A stretch of DNA of 64,000 bases from a virus: positions 1 to 64,000 of IMG/VR virus record IMGVR_UViG_3300009514_000006; one strand, 5' to 3'. Of this stretch, positions 1 through 6,767 are shown piece by piece. How positions within the stretch are numbered: the first letter of the stretch is position 1; each line of letters begins with the position of its first letter. The translations under genes were made by a program, and so were the position numbers. The notes under the pieces are model-generated. The model saw only the letters and a program-made list of their open reading frames with translations, searched no databases and was not told the origin of the DNA.

Positions 1-83
1 TTACCCCCACTGTGCTACAGGTAGCTAAATGGGAGTGGGAACGAGATCGGGACAAGTACCAGGAGCAAATTAGTGCAGCCTAA
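1..83 (+). CDS. MORN-like repeat protein, C-terminal fragment (cut by window edge)
   Basis: Only the last 27 codons are present; reading begins at base 3 and stops at TAA 81-83. The visible tail (TPTVLQVAKWEWERDRDK...) is nearly identical, in protein and DNA, to the tail of the next gene: about 46 bases match between 1-47 and about 274-321. This is therefore the end of a tandem paralogue of a NGxxHRxDGPA-repeat protein. Its stop overlaps the GTG start of the next gene. Function unknown; the repeats resemble the YwqK/MORN-like repeats seen in many large phages. Confidence 0.75.
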   Translation, partial: TPTVLQVAKWEWERDRDKYQEQISAA

Positions 84-357
84 ACTCATCGAGCACCCAA
101 ACGGATACAAGGAGTGGTGGCTAAATGGGGAGCTACATCGGGAAGACGGTCCCGCTGTTGAGCACCCAGACGGGACCAAGGAGTGGTGCCTAAACGGGAA
201 GCGACACAGGGAAGACGGTCCCGCTATTGAGTACTCAAACGGATACAAGGAGGGGTACCTAAACGGTAAGAAATTTACCCCCACTGTGCTACAGGTAGCT
301 AAATGGGAGTGGAAACGAGATAAAACTATGTACGCTAGCAACATTGAAAAGGACTAA
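73..357 (+). CDS. NGxxHREDGPA-repeat (MORN/YwqK-like) protein
   Basis: A 94-residue protein starting at GTG 73, with AGGAG eight bases upstream inside the preceding gene. It contains three short repeats of the form EWWLNGxxHREDGPAVE (about residues 14-30, 37-55 and 59-70), followed by a Trp/Lys-rich tail (TPTVLQVAKWEWKRDK). The repeats are also visible as DNA duplications. Such beta-hairpin repeat proteins are frequent in phages and giant viruses but have no established biochemical role; YwqK family members are listed as antitoxin-like on weak grounds. A diverged relative is encoded at 7954-8280 on the other strand. The start is well supported; the function is not. Confidence 0.8.
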   Translation: MQPKLIEHPNGYKEWWLNGELHREDGPAVEHPDGTKEWCLNGKRHREDGPAIEYSNGYKEGYLNGKKFTPTVLQVAKWEWKRDKTMYASNIEKD

Positions 358-362
358 GCAAA

Positions 363-761
363 ATGGACAACTACACATTTTATCTAGAAACTGAAATTGC
401 TGATGGTGAGTGGCGGGAAGATGCATTTGTGGTAACCATTGGGGAATTTTTACCTTTTGCGCCCGGTCGTTTTTCTGGGGCACCCGAACAGTGTTACCCT
501 GATGAGGGTGGCGTGGCTTACGTTTCAGAGCCGATCTACCGCTTGGTAAACGGGGAGGACCCTGAAATAATTTCCCTTGCCGAGTTCCTTGATACCTGGG
601 CAAAATGTAATGACATTAAAGACGACTCCTACCACACAGCTAGGCAAAAAGCCGAAGAAGAAGTGAATGGTATCCTGTATGATGAGTGCGTGGAGTACCT
701 ATCAGACACAATCGAGAGTGAAGAAGATGATTCATTTTCCGCCCGTTGGGACGACTATTAA
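363..761 (+). CDS. hypothetical protein, acidic C-terminus
   Basis: A 132-residue soluble protein of unknown function. The ATG at 363 follows AAGGA by about nine bases. The first half is beta-like with aromatic residues; the second half is helical and strongly acidic (a SEEDDSF stretch before the end). No motif recognised. It lies in the rightward operon, five bases after the repeat protein, and its stop is followed by an AAGGAG ribosome site for the next small gene. Confidence 0.7.
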   Translation: MDNYTFYLETEIADGEWREDAFVVTIGEFLPFAPGRFSGAPEQCYPDEGGVAYVSEPIYRLVNGEDPEIISLAEFLDTWAKCNDIKDDSYHTARQKAEEEVNGILYDECVEYLSDTIESEEDDSFSARWDDY

Positions 762-778
762 GCTAAGGAGCAAACTCA

Positions 779-874
779 ATGCAACATTTAATGTATATTA
801 TTTCGTGGCTAATAGGGGCTTTGGTGGGCATATTCCTACCCAGAAACGTACAACAAGCAATTATGGAGAGTTAA
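779..874 (+). CDS. small single-span membrane protein
   Basis: A 31-residue peptide with ATG at 779 and AAGGAG about ten bases upstream. Residues 4-21 (LMYIISWLIGALVGIFL) form one transmembrane helix, followed by a short polar tail. It sits one base before the next small membrane gene, suggesting co-translation. Function unknown; small membrane peptides in phage early regions can act as host-envelope modulators or superinfection-exclusion factors, but nothing here shows that. Confidence 0.6.
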   Translation: MQHLMYIISWLIGALVGIFLPRNVQQAIMES

Positions 875-875
875 A

Positions 876-1004
876 ATGGCATTTCAGTTATTTATATGGG
901 TTTCACTAGTGTTTGTGCTAGTATCCAGCATGGTGGGCATAGGTATGCTCACTGGCTATCTCATCGTAAAAGTGGCTAAACTTCTATCAGGAGCGGGACA
1001 ATGA
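876..1004 (+). CDS. small membrane protein
   Basis: A 42-residue protein starting at ATG 876, one base after the previous stop. It is hydrophobic over about residues 4-32, enough for one long or two short membrane helices, with a Lys-containing tail. Its TGA stop overlaps the ATG of the next gene (ATGA at 1001-1004), a typical translational-coupling junction. Function unknown. Confidence 0.6.
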   Translation: MAFQLFIWVSLVFVLVSSMVGIGMLTGYLIVKVAKLLSGAGQ

Positions 1005-1201
1005 AACTACCCAAGTACTGCCGGGCAAAGATGATGCTAAATGAAGGAGTAACATCGATAAGCCTAGAGGAACGAAACCGGCTTATCGAGAATGGGTTCT
1101 GGCTGGATGGTTCGGATGACTTCATTCGTACCTTGCTAGAGTACGAATTGAAGGTAAGAGATCTAGAGAGAATGCTTGAGGATAGCCTTAAACGAGGTTA
1201 G
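1001..1201 (+). CDS. hypothetical protein, basic/helical
   Basis: A 66-residue protein preceded by AGGAG nine bases before ATG 1001. The N-terminus is basic (KLPKYCRAK); the C-terminal half is a charged helix rich in Leu, Glu and Arg. It is the last rightward gene: its stop at 1201 overlaps by 14 bases the 3' end of the leftward gene ending at 1188. No family recognised. Confidence 0.65.
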   Translation: MKLPKYCRAKMMLNEGVTSISLEERNRLIENGFWLDGSDDFIRTLLEYELKVRDLERMLEDSLKRG

Positions 1202-1403
1202 CATTCCTGAGAAGATCCCCCAGGTTTGCGGTTAGCCTGTCCGACAAAACCGCTGTTACCGCCTCTTTAGATTCATCCCACTGAACCTTTATGGTCTGGT
1301 ACTGTCGGGTCGTTACCTCATAAACATTATCCCGCACCTTACGGGCTTTTCCCTCCTTGATCTGCTGAACGATTGTTCCCATTTCTGCCTTACTAATCTG
1401 CAC
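1188..1403 (-). CDS. small protein, paralogue of the neighbouring gene product (DUF4258-like strand pattern)
   Basis: I start this at GTG 1403 because AAGGAAAGG lies just upstream; the longer frame would begin at a TTG overlapping the preceding gene. The 71-residue product has a KARKVRDNVYEV segment followed by IKVQWDESKEAVTAVL, matching the pattern of the gene at 1420-1659 (GRANKSGREVYDV then IRVIYDTKKKFVITVL). That strand arrangement recalls small DUF4258/RelE-like folds, but the similarity is by eye only. Last gene of the leftward transcription unit. Confidence 0.6.
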   Translation of the reverse strand: MQISKAEMGTIVQQIKEGKARKVRDNVYEVTTRQYQTIKVQWDESKEAVTAVLSDRLTANLGDLLRNANLV

Positions 1404-1419
1404 TTGATTCCTTTCCTTT

Positions 1420-1659
1420 CTACGGTACAAATCCCAAAACTGTTATTACAAACTTCTTTTTAGTGTCATAAATCACTCGGATAGTTTGACCTCGCCAATC
1501 CACGTCGTACACCTCCCTACCCGATTTATTCGCCCTACCTACGTGCACAGCTTGACCATCGTCAATCTGGCTACCTAGCCATCTCTGTCCTGATTCTGTT
1601 AATTGAAAATCCCCCTGTCGAGTACTCTTTGAAGGGACATACTCTTTAAAGTGGCTCAT
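1420..1659 (-). CDS. small protein, DUF4258-like strand pattern
   Basis: A 79-residue product. The C-terminal half has two predicted strands (EVYDVDWRGQTIRVIYD and KKKFVITVLG) resembling the end of DUF4258/BrnT-type domains, which often occur as toxins or accessory factors. It appears paralogous to the next gene downstream. The start overlaps the preceding gene by four bases. Function unknown. Confidence 0.6.
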   Translation of the reverse strand: MSHFKEYVPSKSTRQGDFQLTESGQRWLGSQIDDGQAVHVGRANKSGREVYDVDWRGQTIRVIYDTKKKFVITVLGFVP

Positions 1660-1892
1660 TGATCCTCTTCTTTATCCTCTTCTGAGGCCATTAACCACCT
1701 AAACGCATTGTCATAGAATGAGGCTTCGTGCGACATGTATAAGGAAACCAAAGAAACCGCTATGAGGCCCACTAGGATCGAAGGCGAATCATAATCCCGA
1801 TAATAGAAAACGGCGCCGCTGGCCGCTCCTATGGCCGCTAGGGAGTATAGAATCCTCATCACTCGATACATTACCCATTTGTAGAATATCAT
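1656..1892 (-). CDS. two-span membrane protein
   Basis: A 78-residue protein with hydrophobic segments at about residues 10-28 and 37-54, separated by a polar YYRDYDS loop, and an acidic C-terminus (EEDKEEDQ). ATG 1892 overlaps the previous stop by four bases; GAGGAG lies about 12 bases upstream. Unknown function; likely inner membrane. Confidence 0.6.
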   Translation of the reverse strand: MIFYKWVMYRVMRILYSLAAIGAASGAVFYYRDYDSPSILVGLIAVSLVSLYMSHEASFYDNAFRWLMASEEDKEEDQ

Positions 1893-2098
1893 TTTTTTGT
1901 TGACTCCTCAGTGCCCCATACGCGGCTAGTGTCGCACAGGGTACAATACATAATGACATCAAATTCCGAAGGAGAGGCGATAATCTTCTTATGTCCTTTG
2001 TACACATGAAAGGTAGCAGACCTACATCGCGTACAGGGAAGGAGAGCATTAGAAGTGATACCGCATTTTTTAGGGTCTTTAAATACTAGTTTTGACAT
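1889..2098 (-). CDS. zinc-ribbon protein
   Basis: A 69-residue protein with two CxxC pairs, CTRC (about 22-25) and CTLC (about 52-55), spaced like a zinc ribbon. It may bind nucleic acid or protein. It is one of at least nine tiny Cys-rich proteins in this window. No specific family recognised. Confidence 0.6.
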   Translation of the reverse strand: MSKLVFKDPKKCGITSNALLPCTRCRSATFHVYKGHKKIIASPSEFDVIMYCTLCDTSRVWGTEESTKK

Positions 2099-2140
2099 GA
2101 TTCTATGGTATTCTAATATTGTTGGTTAATAAAGAGGAAT

Positions 2141-2824
2141 CTAACGGGACAAGGCATAATTATTGCTTGTCCTTGCAAGAATCTGCTCATCAAAGAGACG
2201 ACTAAGAGCATCAACCCAACAGGGGTCAAGCTCAAAGTTACTAATGATTTCCTCTAGTTGATTACCCTCAGCAGCCGCCGCGAACTCCTCAAAGAGGCTT
2301 TTAAGCCCCGCAATGCTTAGCGAGCCGCCGCCGCACTTGGTAACTAGATCTCTAAGCTGGATCAACATAGTCAGATCTGGCGAGACTAGACTCGGCTCAG
2401 TAGTGTCCCGTTGAGTGGGCAGCTTCGGCTCCCGAGTTGGGGTGTGGTCAACCACTTCCGGATCCTCAGAGGGGGGTGTGGTGAGGTCTTCTTTGGGGGC
2501 TGTGGTGCGATCTTCTTCGGGGGGTGTGGTGGGGGGTGTGGTGCCTCTTCCAGCAGACAAATTGGAGTCCGTGGAGGGAGCTGTGGTGGGTGGTTTTTTG
2601 GTGGGTACGGACGGTCGCACGAGAGAGTGTCTACCTAGCTTTTGCACATCTGTTTTGCGAACCCTGGGCAGCTCTTCTTTGGTCGTATCCTCAGCGACAG
2701 GTGTCCGAGAAGCTTTGAAGGCTTTGGCTTCCTGATAGAGCATGGGCCCCGTCAAGATGAATAAGGCCGCCAAAGTGGCGGTTACAAAAATCTTAATTGT
2801 CCCCACTAACAAGTTCCTAATCAT
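2141..2824 (-). CDS. membrane-anchored protein with Pro/Thr-rich linker
   Basis: A 227-residue protein. An N-terminal hydrophobic helix (residues 5-30) is followed by a low-complexity Pro/Thr/Glu/Asp stretch (about 55-145; repeats such as TTPPSED) and a globular helical C-terminal domain (about 148-227) with two Cys. The layout suggests a membrane anchor, an extended periplasmic stalk and a terminal domain. Four-base overlap with the metallophosphatase upstream. Long open frames on the opposite strand here are artefacts of the repetitive linker. Confidence 0.65.
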   Translation of the reverse strand: MIRNLLVGTIKIFVTATLAALFILTGPMLYQEAKAFKASRTPVAEDTTKEELPRVRKTDVQKLGRHSLVRPSVPTKKPPTTAPSTDSNLSAGRGTTPPTTPPEEDRTTAPKEDLTTPPSEDPEVVDHTPTREPKLPTQRDTTEPSLVSPDLTMLIQLRDLVTKCGGGSLSIAGLKSLFEEFAAAAEGNQLEEIISNFELDPCWVDALSRLFDEQILARTSNNYALSR

Positions 2825-3537
2825 AGCTCAATTACATTCTTTCCAAGAGAAGCATTAGAGAACAAAATTTTACGATCATCAAAGAACCACGCTTCCTTTT
2901 CTACCAAGCCCTTTGATTCGTGGATATGCCCAAAACAGAATAGTTTCGGAAGCTTATCCTCAGTGTTTAGGTCATATAAAATAGTATTTAAATGAGTGGT
3001 TAAAGAAGAAAGCCCAAGATGCCTTTCACCGTCAAGTACTCCGTAGGGAGGCGTGTGGGTAACCACCACATCAAGGTCTCTAGGTAGCCTCGCCACTCGG
3101 TCATCCAATTCTTGAAAGGATAACTCATCCGCCCATTCGCCATATATGTAATTGACTCCGCGAAAACCACCAAACTTTAACCCACAATATTCTACCGTAC
3201 GGGAGGGGTCGTGATCAAGCTCAAACACCTCGCCCCCAAATAATGGGCCAAGGTCAATAAAGTCATGGTTCCCACGGACACAGACAACTGGCGCATCCGG
3301 GCTACCTAAGAACTCCCTGAGGGAATGCCCCTTGTGCCCAAAGTTATTGTAGAACCAAAGAGCTTGCTGCTCAGCCTCTCTAGCGTGGTCAATAATTCTT
3401 CGGCTATCATAGAAATTCTTAGGACGTACTATTATTGGGTGGTTGTCAAGAAGGTCCCCAGAGGCCACATAAATGTCAGCCTTGGGGAGGTCCGTGAACT
3501 GCCCATGTAGGTCAGATATATGACAGATTTTAGGCAT
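2821..3537 (-). CDS. calcineurin-like metallophosphoesterase
   Basis: A 238-residue protein with the whole metallophosphatase motif set in order: DLH (9-11), GDLLD (about 27-31), GNHD (about 88-91), a His in VVTHTPP (about 157) and GHIH (about 201-204). These residues bind two metal ions in phosphoesterases of this fold. The compact size fits single-domain phage enzymes; the substrate could be a nucleic-acid end, a cyclic nucleotide or a phosphoprotein and cannot be told from sequence. It is distinct from the SbcD-like nuclease at 18606-19712. Confidence 0.85.
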   Translation of the reverse strand: MPKICHISDLHGQFTDLPKADIYVASGDLLDNHPIIVRPKNFYDSRRIIDHAREAEQQALWFYNNFGHKGHSLREFLGSPDAPVVCVRGNHDFIDLGPLFGGEVFELDHDPSRTVEYCGLKFGGFRGVNYIYGEWADELSFQELDDRVARLPRDLDVVVTHTPPYGVLDGERHLGLSSLTTHLNTILYDLNTEDKLPKLFCFGHIHESKGLVEKEAWFFDDRKILFSNASLGKNVIEL

Positions 3538-3832
3538 TCAATCTGGCTTCAACTATGTTAAGCAGCATCAGGTAAAATAAATGCACCGGAATTGCTAAGG
3601 GGCGACTTTTGACGATCCCATTGGAGTCATGCTCCCAAAGAATACGGCTAACAGGTATACGATACTCATCCCACCTAGTATCATCTACCCTAATCCTGGT
3701 GTACGCCCCAACAAGCTCGCCGAAGGCAAACACATTACAAGACAGAAGATAGTCGATAGATTCTTGCTGCCAAGTACCGTCCCCGATCAGCTTAGGGGAC
3801 GTCCCTCTATCAATTCCGGCGTAACCAGTCAC
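3530..3832 (-). CDS. hypothetical protein
   Basis: A 100-residue protein starting at GTG 3832, with AAAGG about nine bases upstream. It has mixed strands and helix, and a hydrophobic C-terminal helix (HLFYLMLLNIVEA). No motif recognised. Overlaps neighbours by a few bases on both sides. Confidence 0.6.
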   Translation of the reverse strand: MTGYAGIDRGTSPKLIGDGTWQQESIDYLLSCNVFAFGELVGAYTRIRVDDTRWDEYRIPVSRILWEHDSNGIVKSRPLAIPVHLFYLMLLNIVEARLNA

Positions 3833-4032
3833 TTTACTTTAACCTTTTCATAGACCACCACGTCAAAATGGCCCACTCGTTTACGGATGCGGCACCTTTC
3901 CTCAACCAGCCCATCAAAGGCTACTTTAGCTGCCTCATAGGTGGGGAAGGATTGTTGGTGCTTCTTCTTCCACTCCTGTGTGCTAGTGTCGATCTTCTCT
4001 TTCATCTCGTTACGTCTCTTGTTCTTAGGCAT
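3829..4032 (-). CDS. hypothetical basic protein
   Basis: A 67-residue Lys/Arg-rich protein with a charged N-terminal helix and a C-terminal strand pair (RVGHFDVVVYEKVKVK). Possibly nucleic-acid binding on charge alone. It is one base downstream of a ribbon-helix-helix gene and may be co-regulated with it. Confidence 0.55.
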   Translation of the reverse strand: MPKNKRRNEMKEKIDTSTQEWKKKHQQSFPTYEAAKVAFDGLVEERCRIRKRVGHFDVVVYEKVKVK

Positions 4033-4033
4033 T

Positions 4034-4225
4034 CTATTCCTGAATTGTGTTTACCAAAGTGTCTGTAATCATCTTGAGGACTACATCGTTCATTGACACG
4101 TTATTCTTGTCAGCGATAGCCTTCAGCTCATCTCTCATATCCGGTGTCATTCGGAGCAAAAATGAGGACAGTTTCACTCCATGCTTAAGAGGGCGTCCAG
4201 GTTTCTTTTTCTCAGGTGTATCCAT
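4034..4225 (-). CDS. ribbon-helix-helix DNA-binding protein with AT-hook-like N-terminus
   Basis: A 63-residue protein. The first 15 residues contain KKPGRPLKHG, matching the Gly-Arg-Pro core of AT hooks. It is followed by a strand (KLSSFLLRM) and two helices (PDMRDELKAIADKNN, SMNDVVLKMITDTLVN) with the spacing of Arc/CopG ribbon-helix-helix repressors. It is probably a dimeric transcription regulator. The target is unknown. Confidence 0.7.
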   Translation of the reverse strand: MDTPEKKKPGRPLKHGVKLSSFLLRMTPDMRDELKAIADKNNVSMNDVVLKMITDTLVNTIQE

Positions 4226-4542
4226 TACTTATTCTCCTTTGTCAAATCCAAAATCCAAGTCTTCGAGTTCTCAGGGTTGTAAAGGTAGGCTCTCTTAAAG
4301 CCCAAATCTTTGAGATCATCAAGATATACTCGTTTTATACGTATTACAATAGCATCAGTGAACACAGTGCTAGTAGCTACCATAACCGTATTATCCTCGC
4401 CTACAGCCTGCACTTTGATCTTAACCCCCTTATCGGCAAAGCGATCTTGGGCAATGCTCACAGCCTCTACTCTCATAGCGGCACTCTTGTTGCAGGCAAA
4501 CATCATCATACCACAAAACAATAACAAGCATAACCTATTCAT
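4225..4542 (-). CDS. predicted lipoprotein
   Basis: A 105-residue protein with a short signal sequence ending in MMFAC, a lipobox with Cys at about 17, then a mature domain of about 85 residues with alternating strands (VKIKVQAVGEDNTVMVAT, AIVIRIKRVYL). It is predicted to be exported and lipid-anchored. One-base overlap with the RHH gene downstream. Function unknown; it could be an envelope or superinfection factor. Confidence 0.65.
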   Translation of the reverse strand: MNRLCLLLFCGMMMFACNKSAAMRVEAVSIAQDRFADKGVKIKVQAVGEDNTVMVATSTVFTDAIVIRIKRVYLDDLKDLGFKRAYLYNPENSKTWILDLTKENK

Positions 4543-4554
4543 CCATTTTCTCCC

Positions 4555-5235
4555 TTATTGGCACACAAGTGCAGTTAAATTCAATGAATCAAAATAGAAA
4601 CTAGTTGAGTACATATTGTCGTTACTTGACGAGAAGAACAGGCGTATAGTCCTTCCCGGATATCCTTGAGTAGAACCCACAATGAAGTAGGACCAATCAG
4701 CAGCAGCACTAGTATTGCTCCACACGGCTAGGCTCTCAAGGAAGTTATGATTGGTATCACCCAATTCAATATTAATCAAGTCATAATCTCCACCCGACTC
4801 ATTTGTTATGATTAAGGCTTGTCCGCTTAATCGAAGCTGCGTAGAACCGGCCGGGACCGCAACATCTTGATACAGGGCATCGGCATAGTCTAACTCTCCC
4901 CCTAGCCACGCTAAATAAGGAGGAGTATGCGCCCCTTCTATGGCATTAATAATGGGATAGGATCCTAACTCTGTCCACACCACAGGACCACTGTCGAACC
5001 GAGGATTCACCAAAGGTAGGTTATGCTCGGCGCAAGTAGGATTAGGAGGTGGTGGAGGCGGCACATAAGCATCAGGAGGAGCTGCGGGATTAGCGTCTAC
5101 TACGCGCGCATCCGGAACTGCGCGAGCATCGATGCGGCTAAAAGCGTCAGCAGGACCTGCGTCAGCGGGATCCCCGGCAGGATACGAAGCAGTTGCACAA
5201 GAGGTTAATAGGACTAAACAAATATATCTTTTCAT
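4555..5235 (-). CDS. lipoprotein with Asp-Ala-rich linker and jelly-roll-like domain
   Basis: A 226-residue protein. The signal peptide ends at a lipobox (LLTSC, Cys about 13). About residues 18-68 form a linker of repeated DA pairs (for example DAGPADAF, DARVVDAN) ending in a run of six Pro. The remainder is a beta-rich domain resembling carbohydrate-binding jelly rolls (NPRFDSGPVVW near the start, FYFDSLNLTAL at the end). DA-rich linkers after the lipobox are characteristic of Myxococcota and related lipoproteins, so the gene looks host-derived. The start lies directly after the palindrome next to the tRNA-like gene. Confidence 0.7.
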   Translation of the reverse strand: MKRYICLVLLTSCATASYPAGDPADAGPADAFSRIDARAVPDARVVDANPAAPPDAYVPPPPPPNPTCAEHNLPLVNPRFDSGPVVWTELGSYPIINAIEGAHTPPYLAWLGGELDYADALYQDVAVPAGSTQLRLSGQALIITNESGGDYDLINIELGDTNHNFLESLAVWSNTSAAADWSYFIVGSTQGYPGRTIRLFFSSSNDNMYSTSFYFDSLNLTALVCQ

Positions 5236-5250
5236 AACTTTTCAAAAGTT
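5236..5250. repeat. 15-base palindrome between tRNA-like gene and lipoprotein start
   Basis: AACTTTT and AAAAGTT flank a single central base, immediately 3' of the tRNA-like sequence and immediately 5' of the lipoprotein ATG. It could be an operator, a processing signal or chance. No ribosome site is otherwise obvious for the lipoprotein gene. Confidence 0.4.
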
Positions 5251-5320
5251 GGTTCTGCCTGGAATCGAACCAGGATCTTCCCGGGGACCGCCGGGCGCTT
5301 TACCATTAAGCTACGGAACC
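5251..5320 (-). tRNA. tRNA-like gene with abnormal anticodon arm (identity undetermined)
   Basis: Read on the minus strand from 5320. Acceptor GGTTCCG pairs with CAGAACC (one C-A mismatch); the D arm is GCTT/AAGC with loop AATGGTA; the T arm is CCTGG/CCAGG with loop TTCGATT. The anticodon stem CCCGG/CCGGG is perfect but encloses only six bases (CGGTCC), without the expected U33, so no anticodon can be assigned. No CCA is encoded. It may be a degenerate tRNA, a decoy or a genuinely unusual tRNA. Confidence 0.7.
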
Positions 5321-5322
5321 CA

Positions 5323-5562
5323 TTAATGGTTTGCGTCGTCACTAACACTATCGAAATGATCAAGGTAATAGTCAATAGCCTGTTTAGCTTCTTCTTCGCT
5401 GTGTGTCTCTTCTACAAGGCTGTCTCCATCAAATACGATCCATAAGTTAGGGTAGTAGACGTATCTATGCCCGTTAAAATCAGCATCTTCCACATCATAG
5501 AACCCAATGACCATATTACGATATTCCATAACTGAAGTTGCTTCTTTAATTGTGTATGACAT
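5323..5562 (-). CDS. hypothetical acidic protein
   Basis: A 79-residue protein with a beta-rich N-terminal half (VIGFYDVEDADFNG, YVYYPNLWIVFDG) and an acidic helical end. No motif recognised. It ends two bases before the tRNA-like gene. Confidence 0.6.
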   Translation of the reverse strand: MSYTIKEATSVMEYRNMVIGFYDVEDADFNGHRYVYYPNLWIVFDGDSLVEETHSEEEAKQAIDYYLDHFDSVSDDANH

Positions 5563-5831
5563 TATCGTCTCCTATGAACCAAATCAATTATCGATCTTTC
5601 TTCGGTGGCTCTACGATCGCACAGAGCAGACACTGAGTCCCCTAGGGACAATTGATTTCTGAAGACACGCGAAACATGCTCATTCAGGGACAAATGACTC
5701 TGCATGAGATCATTGTACCTTTTCTCTAGTCGTGATAGGTGCTTGTCCAGAATATGCACATAGTAAGCTAGCACTCCTGCAATCAACATAAAACCAAGAA
5801 ATCCAGCCGCAATAAAATTATACAACGTCAT
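5562..5831 (-). CDS. membrane-anchored coiled-coil protein
   Basis: I choose ATG 5831 (89 residues) rather than the GTG at 5858, which has no ribosome site; GGAAAG precedes the ATG. One N-terminal transmembrane helix (about residues 3-25) is followed by an amphipathic, probably coiled-coil region and an Arg-rich end (DLVHRRR). Unknown function. Confidence 0.55.
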   Translation of the reverse strand: MTLYNFIAAGFLGFMLIAGVLAYYVHILDKHLSRLEKRYNDLMQSHLSLNEHVSRVFRNQLSLGDSVSALCDRRATEERSIIDLVHRRR

Positions 5832-6174
5832 CGTTAACCACACTTTCCAAAAGAGCACAAGTAGACAAAACCTGATGGGTAATAAACTCCATGGCGCCGT
5901 CCGCCTCTGTCATAGCTTTATACGCTACGTCGTTCTCTATCAGGTCAGCCAAAAAGTTCAGGTAGCAAGTAGCTGCTTTGAATAAATCTTCGGCCCTATC
6001 GCACAATTTATCCTCCCTCATAAGAGCCACTAGCTCCATAGAGTTGAAGGCTATCTTAAGATCCCTGTACGCCTTTTCCGTTATGAGCAACTTCACCCCT
6101 TCAGAAGTGGGCTCAGGAATTACATTCACCAAAGGCGTGAGCACATTTACTAACTCTTTGACTTTTAGCCCCAT
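5818..6174 (-). CDS. hypothetical helical protein
   Basis: A 118-residue, largely helical protein (AYRDLKIAFNSMELVALM, DLFKAATCYLNFLADLIEND). No recognised family. Its 3' end overlaps the next gene by 14 bases. Confidence 0.6.
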   Translation of the reverse strand: MGLKVKELVNVLTPLVNVIPEPTSEGVKLLITEKAYRDLKIAFNSMELVALMREDKLCDRAEDLFKAATCYLNFLADLIENDVAYKAMTEADGAMEFITHQVLSTCALLESVVNDDVV

Positions 6175-6176
6175 TA

Positions 6177-6335
6177 TTACCTCCTAAACGCTCCTAAGAT
6201 CATAGATCCGCCCACGAACCCTAATACGAAATAGAACAAAAACACAGCAAGTACATGAATGATCTTACAACCTACAAGGAGCAGAAAACAAACTAGTTCC
6301 AAAAATAGATTAAACAATGCCTTGATGGTGTCCAT
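6177..6335 (-). CDS. small membrane protein
   Basis: A 52-residue protein from ATG 6335, chosen because GGAAGAG lies seven bases upstream and the longer frame overlaps the pentapeptide gene. Almost entirely hydrophobic (about residues 6-45), enough for two membrane helices, with a basic end (FRR). Unknown function. Confidence 0.55.
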   Translation of the reverse strand: MDTIKALFNLFLELVCFLLLVGCKIIHVLAVFLFYFVLGFVGGSMILGAFRR

Positions 6336-6337
6336 GA

Positions 6338-6742
6338 TTACTCTTCCATCTCTTTCCAATATTGTGTGTATCCGATCAAGTCGCACTCCGACAGGTCAAC
6401 CCCGGCCTCTGCAAGCACTAGCAGCCCTTTTGCCTCCACCAAAATAGCCCCTGTGAACAGGGCTCCCGACACCAGAGCCCTTCTAAAATCAGCCCCAGTC
6501 AGATTGGTCTTAGTGAAGTCTGCGTTTCTCAAGTTTGCCCTCTTGAAGGTACAGCCGCTAAGATCCGCATAAGAGAAATCAGCAGATCTAAAGTTCATTC
6601 CAGAGAAATTGTGGTCTGTCAGACTACCGGGCTCATCCTTTGCTATGAACTTTTTTGCTCCTTTGTTCCTTCGCTGTAGGTAGCAGTTATGCGCTATTTC
6701 TGCCTGCCAGGGCCGGCGCATATACCTAATGTCGTATCCCAT
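6338..6742 (-). CDS. pentapeptide-repeat protein
   Basis: A 134-residue protein. Residues about 44-100 contain consecutive A(D/N)(L/F)xx repeats (RSADFSYADLSGCTF, NADFTKTNLTGADFRRA) that build a right-handed quadrilateral beta helix. Pentapeptide proteins can mimic DNA (QnrB, MfpA act on gyrase) or form scaffolds; about 11 repeats here make a short rod. Function in this phage unknown. A weak promoter-like TTGCTT-16-TATATT sequence precedes the ATG. Confidence 0.8.
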   Translation of the reverse strand: MGYDIRYMRRPWQAEIAHNCYLQRRNKGAKKFIAKDEPGSLTDHNFSGMNFRSADFSYADLSGCTFKRANLRNADFTKTNLTGADFRRALVSGALFTGAILVEAKGLLVLAEAGVDLSECDLIGYTQYWKEMEE

Positions 6743-6767
6743 ACTTCAAATATAGCATCACTATTTG

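Noticed and set aside
1227-1252. GCGGTT/AACCGC inverted repeat as a terminator for the rightward genes
   Set aside because: A 14-base loop with no T run follows, and it lies inside the leftward coding gene.
2411-2735. Long open frames on the plus strand
   Set aside because: They are antisense to the Pro/Thr-rich linker of the 2141-2824 protein; low-complexity codons keep the other strand open.
5251-5320. Assigning a specific amino acid (Thr, Gly or Pro) to the tRNA-like gene
   Set aside because: The six-base loop gives no consistent position 33-36 reading.
6743-6767. TTGCTT-16-TATATT promoter before the pentapeptide gene
   Set aside because: The -35 is poor and overlaps the end of the small upstream gene; mentioned only in that gene entry.
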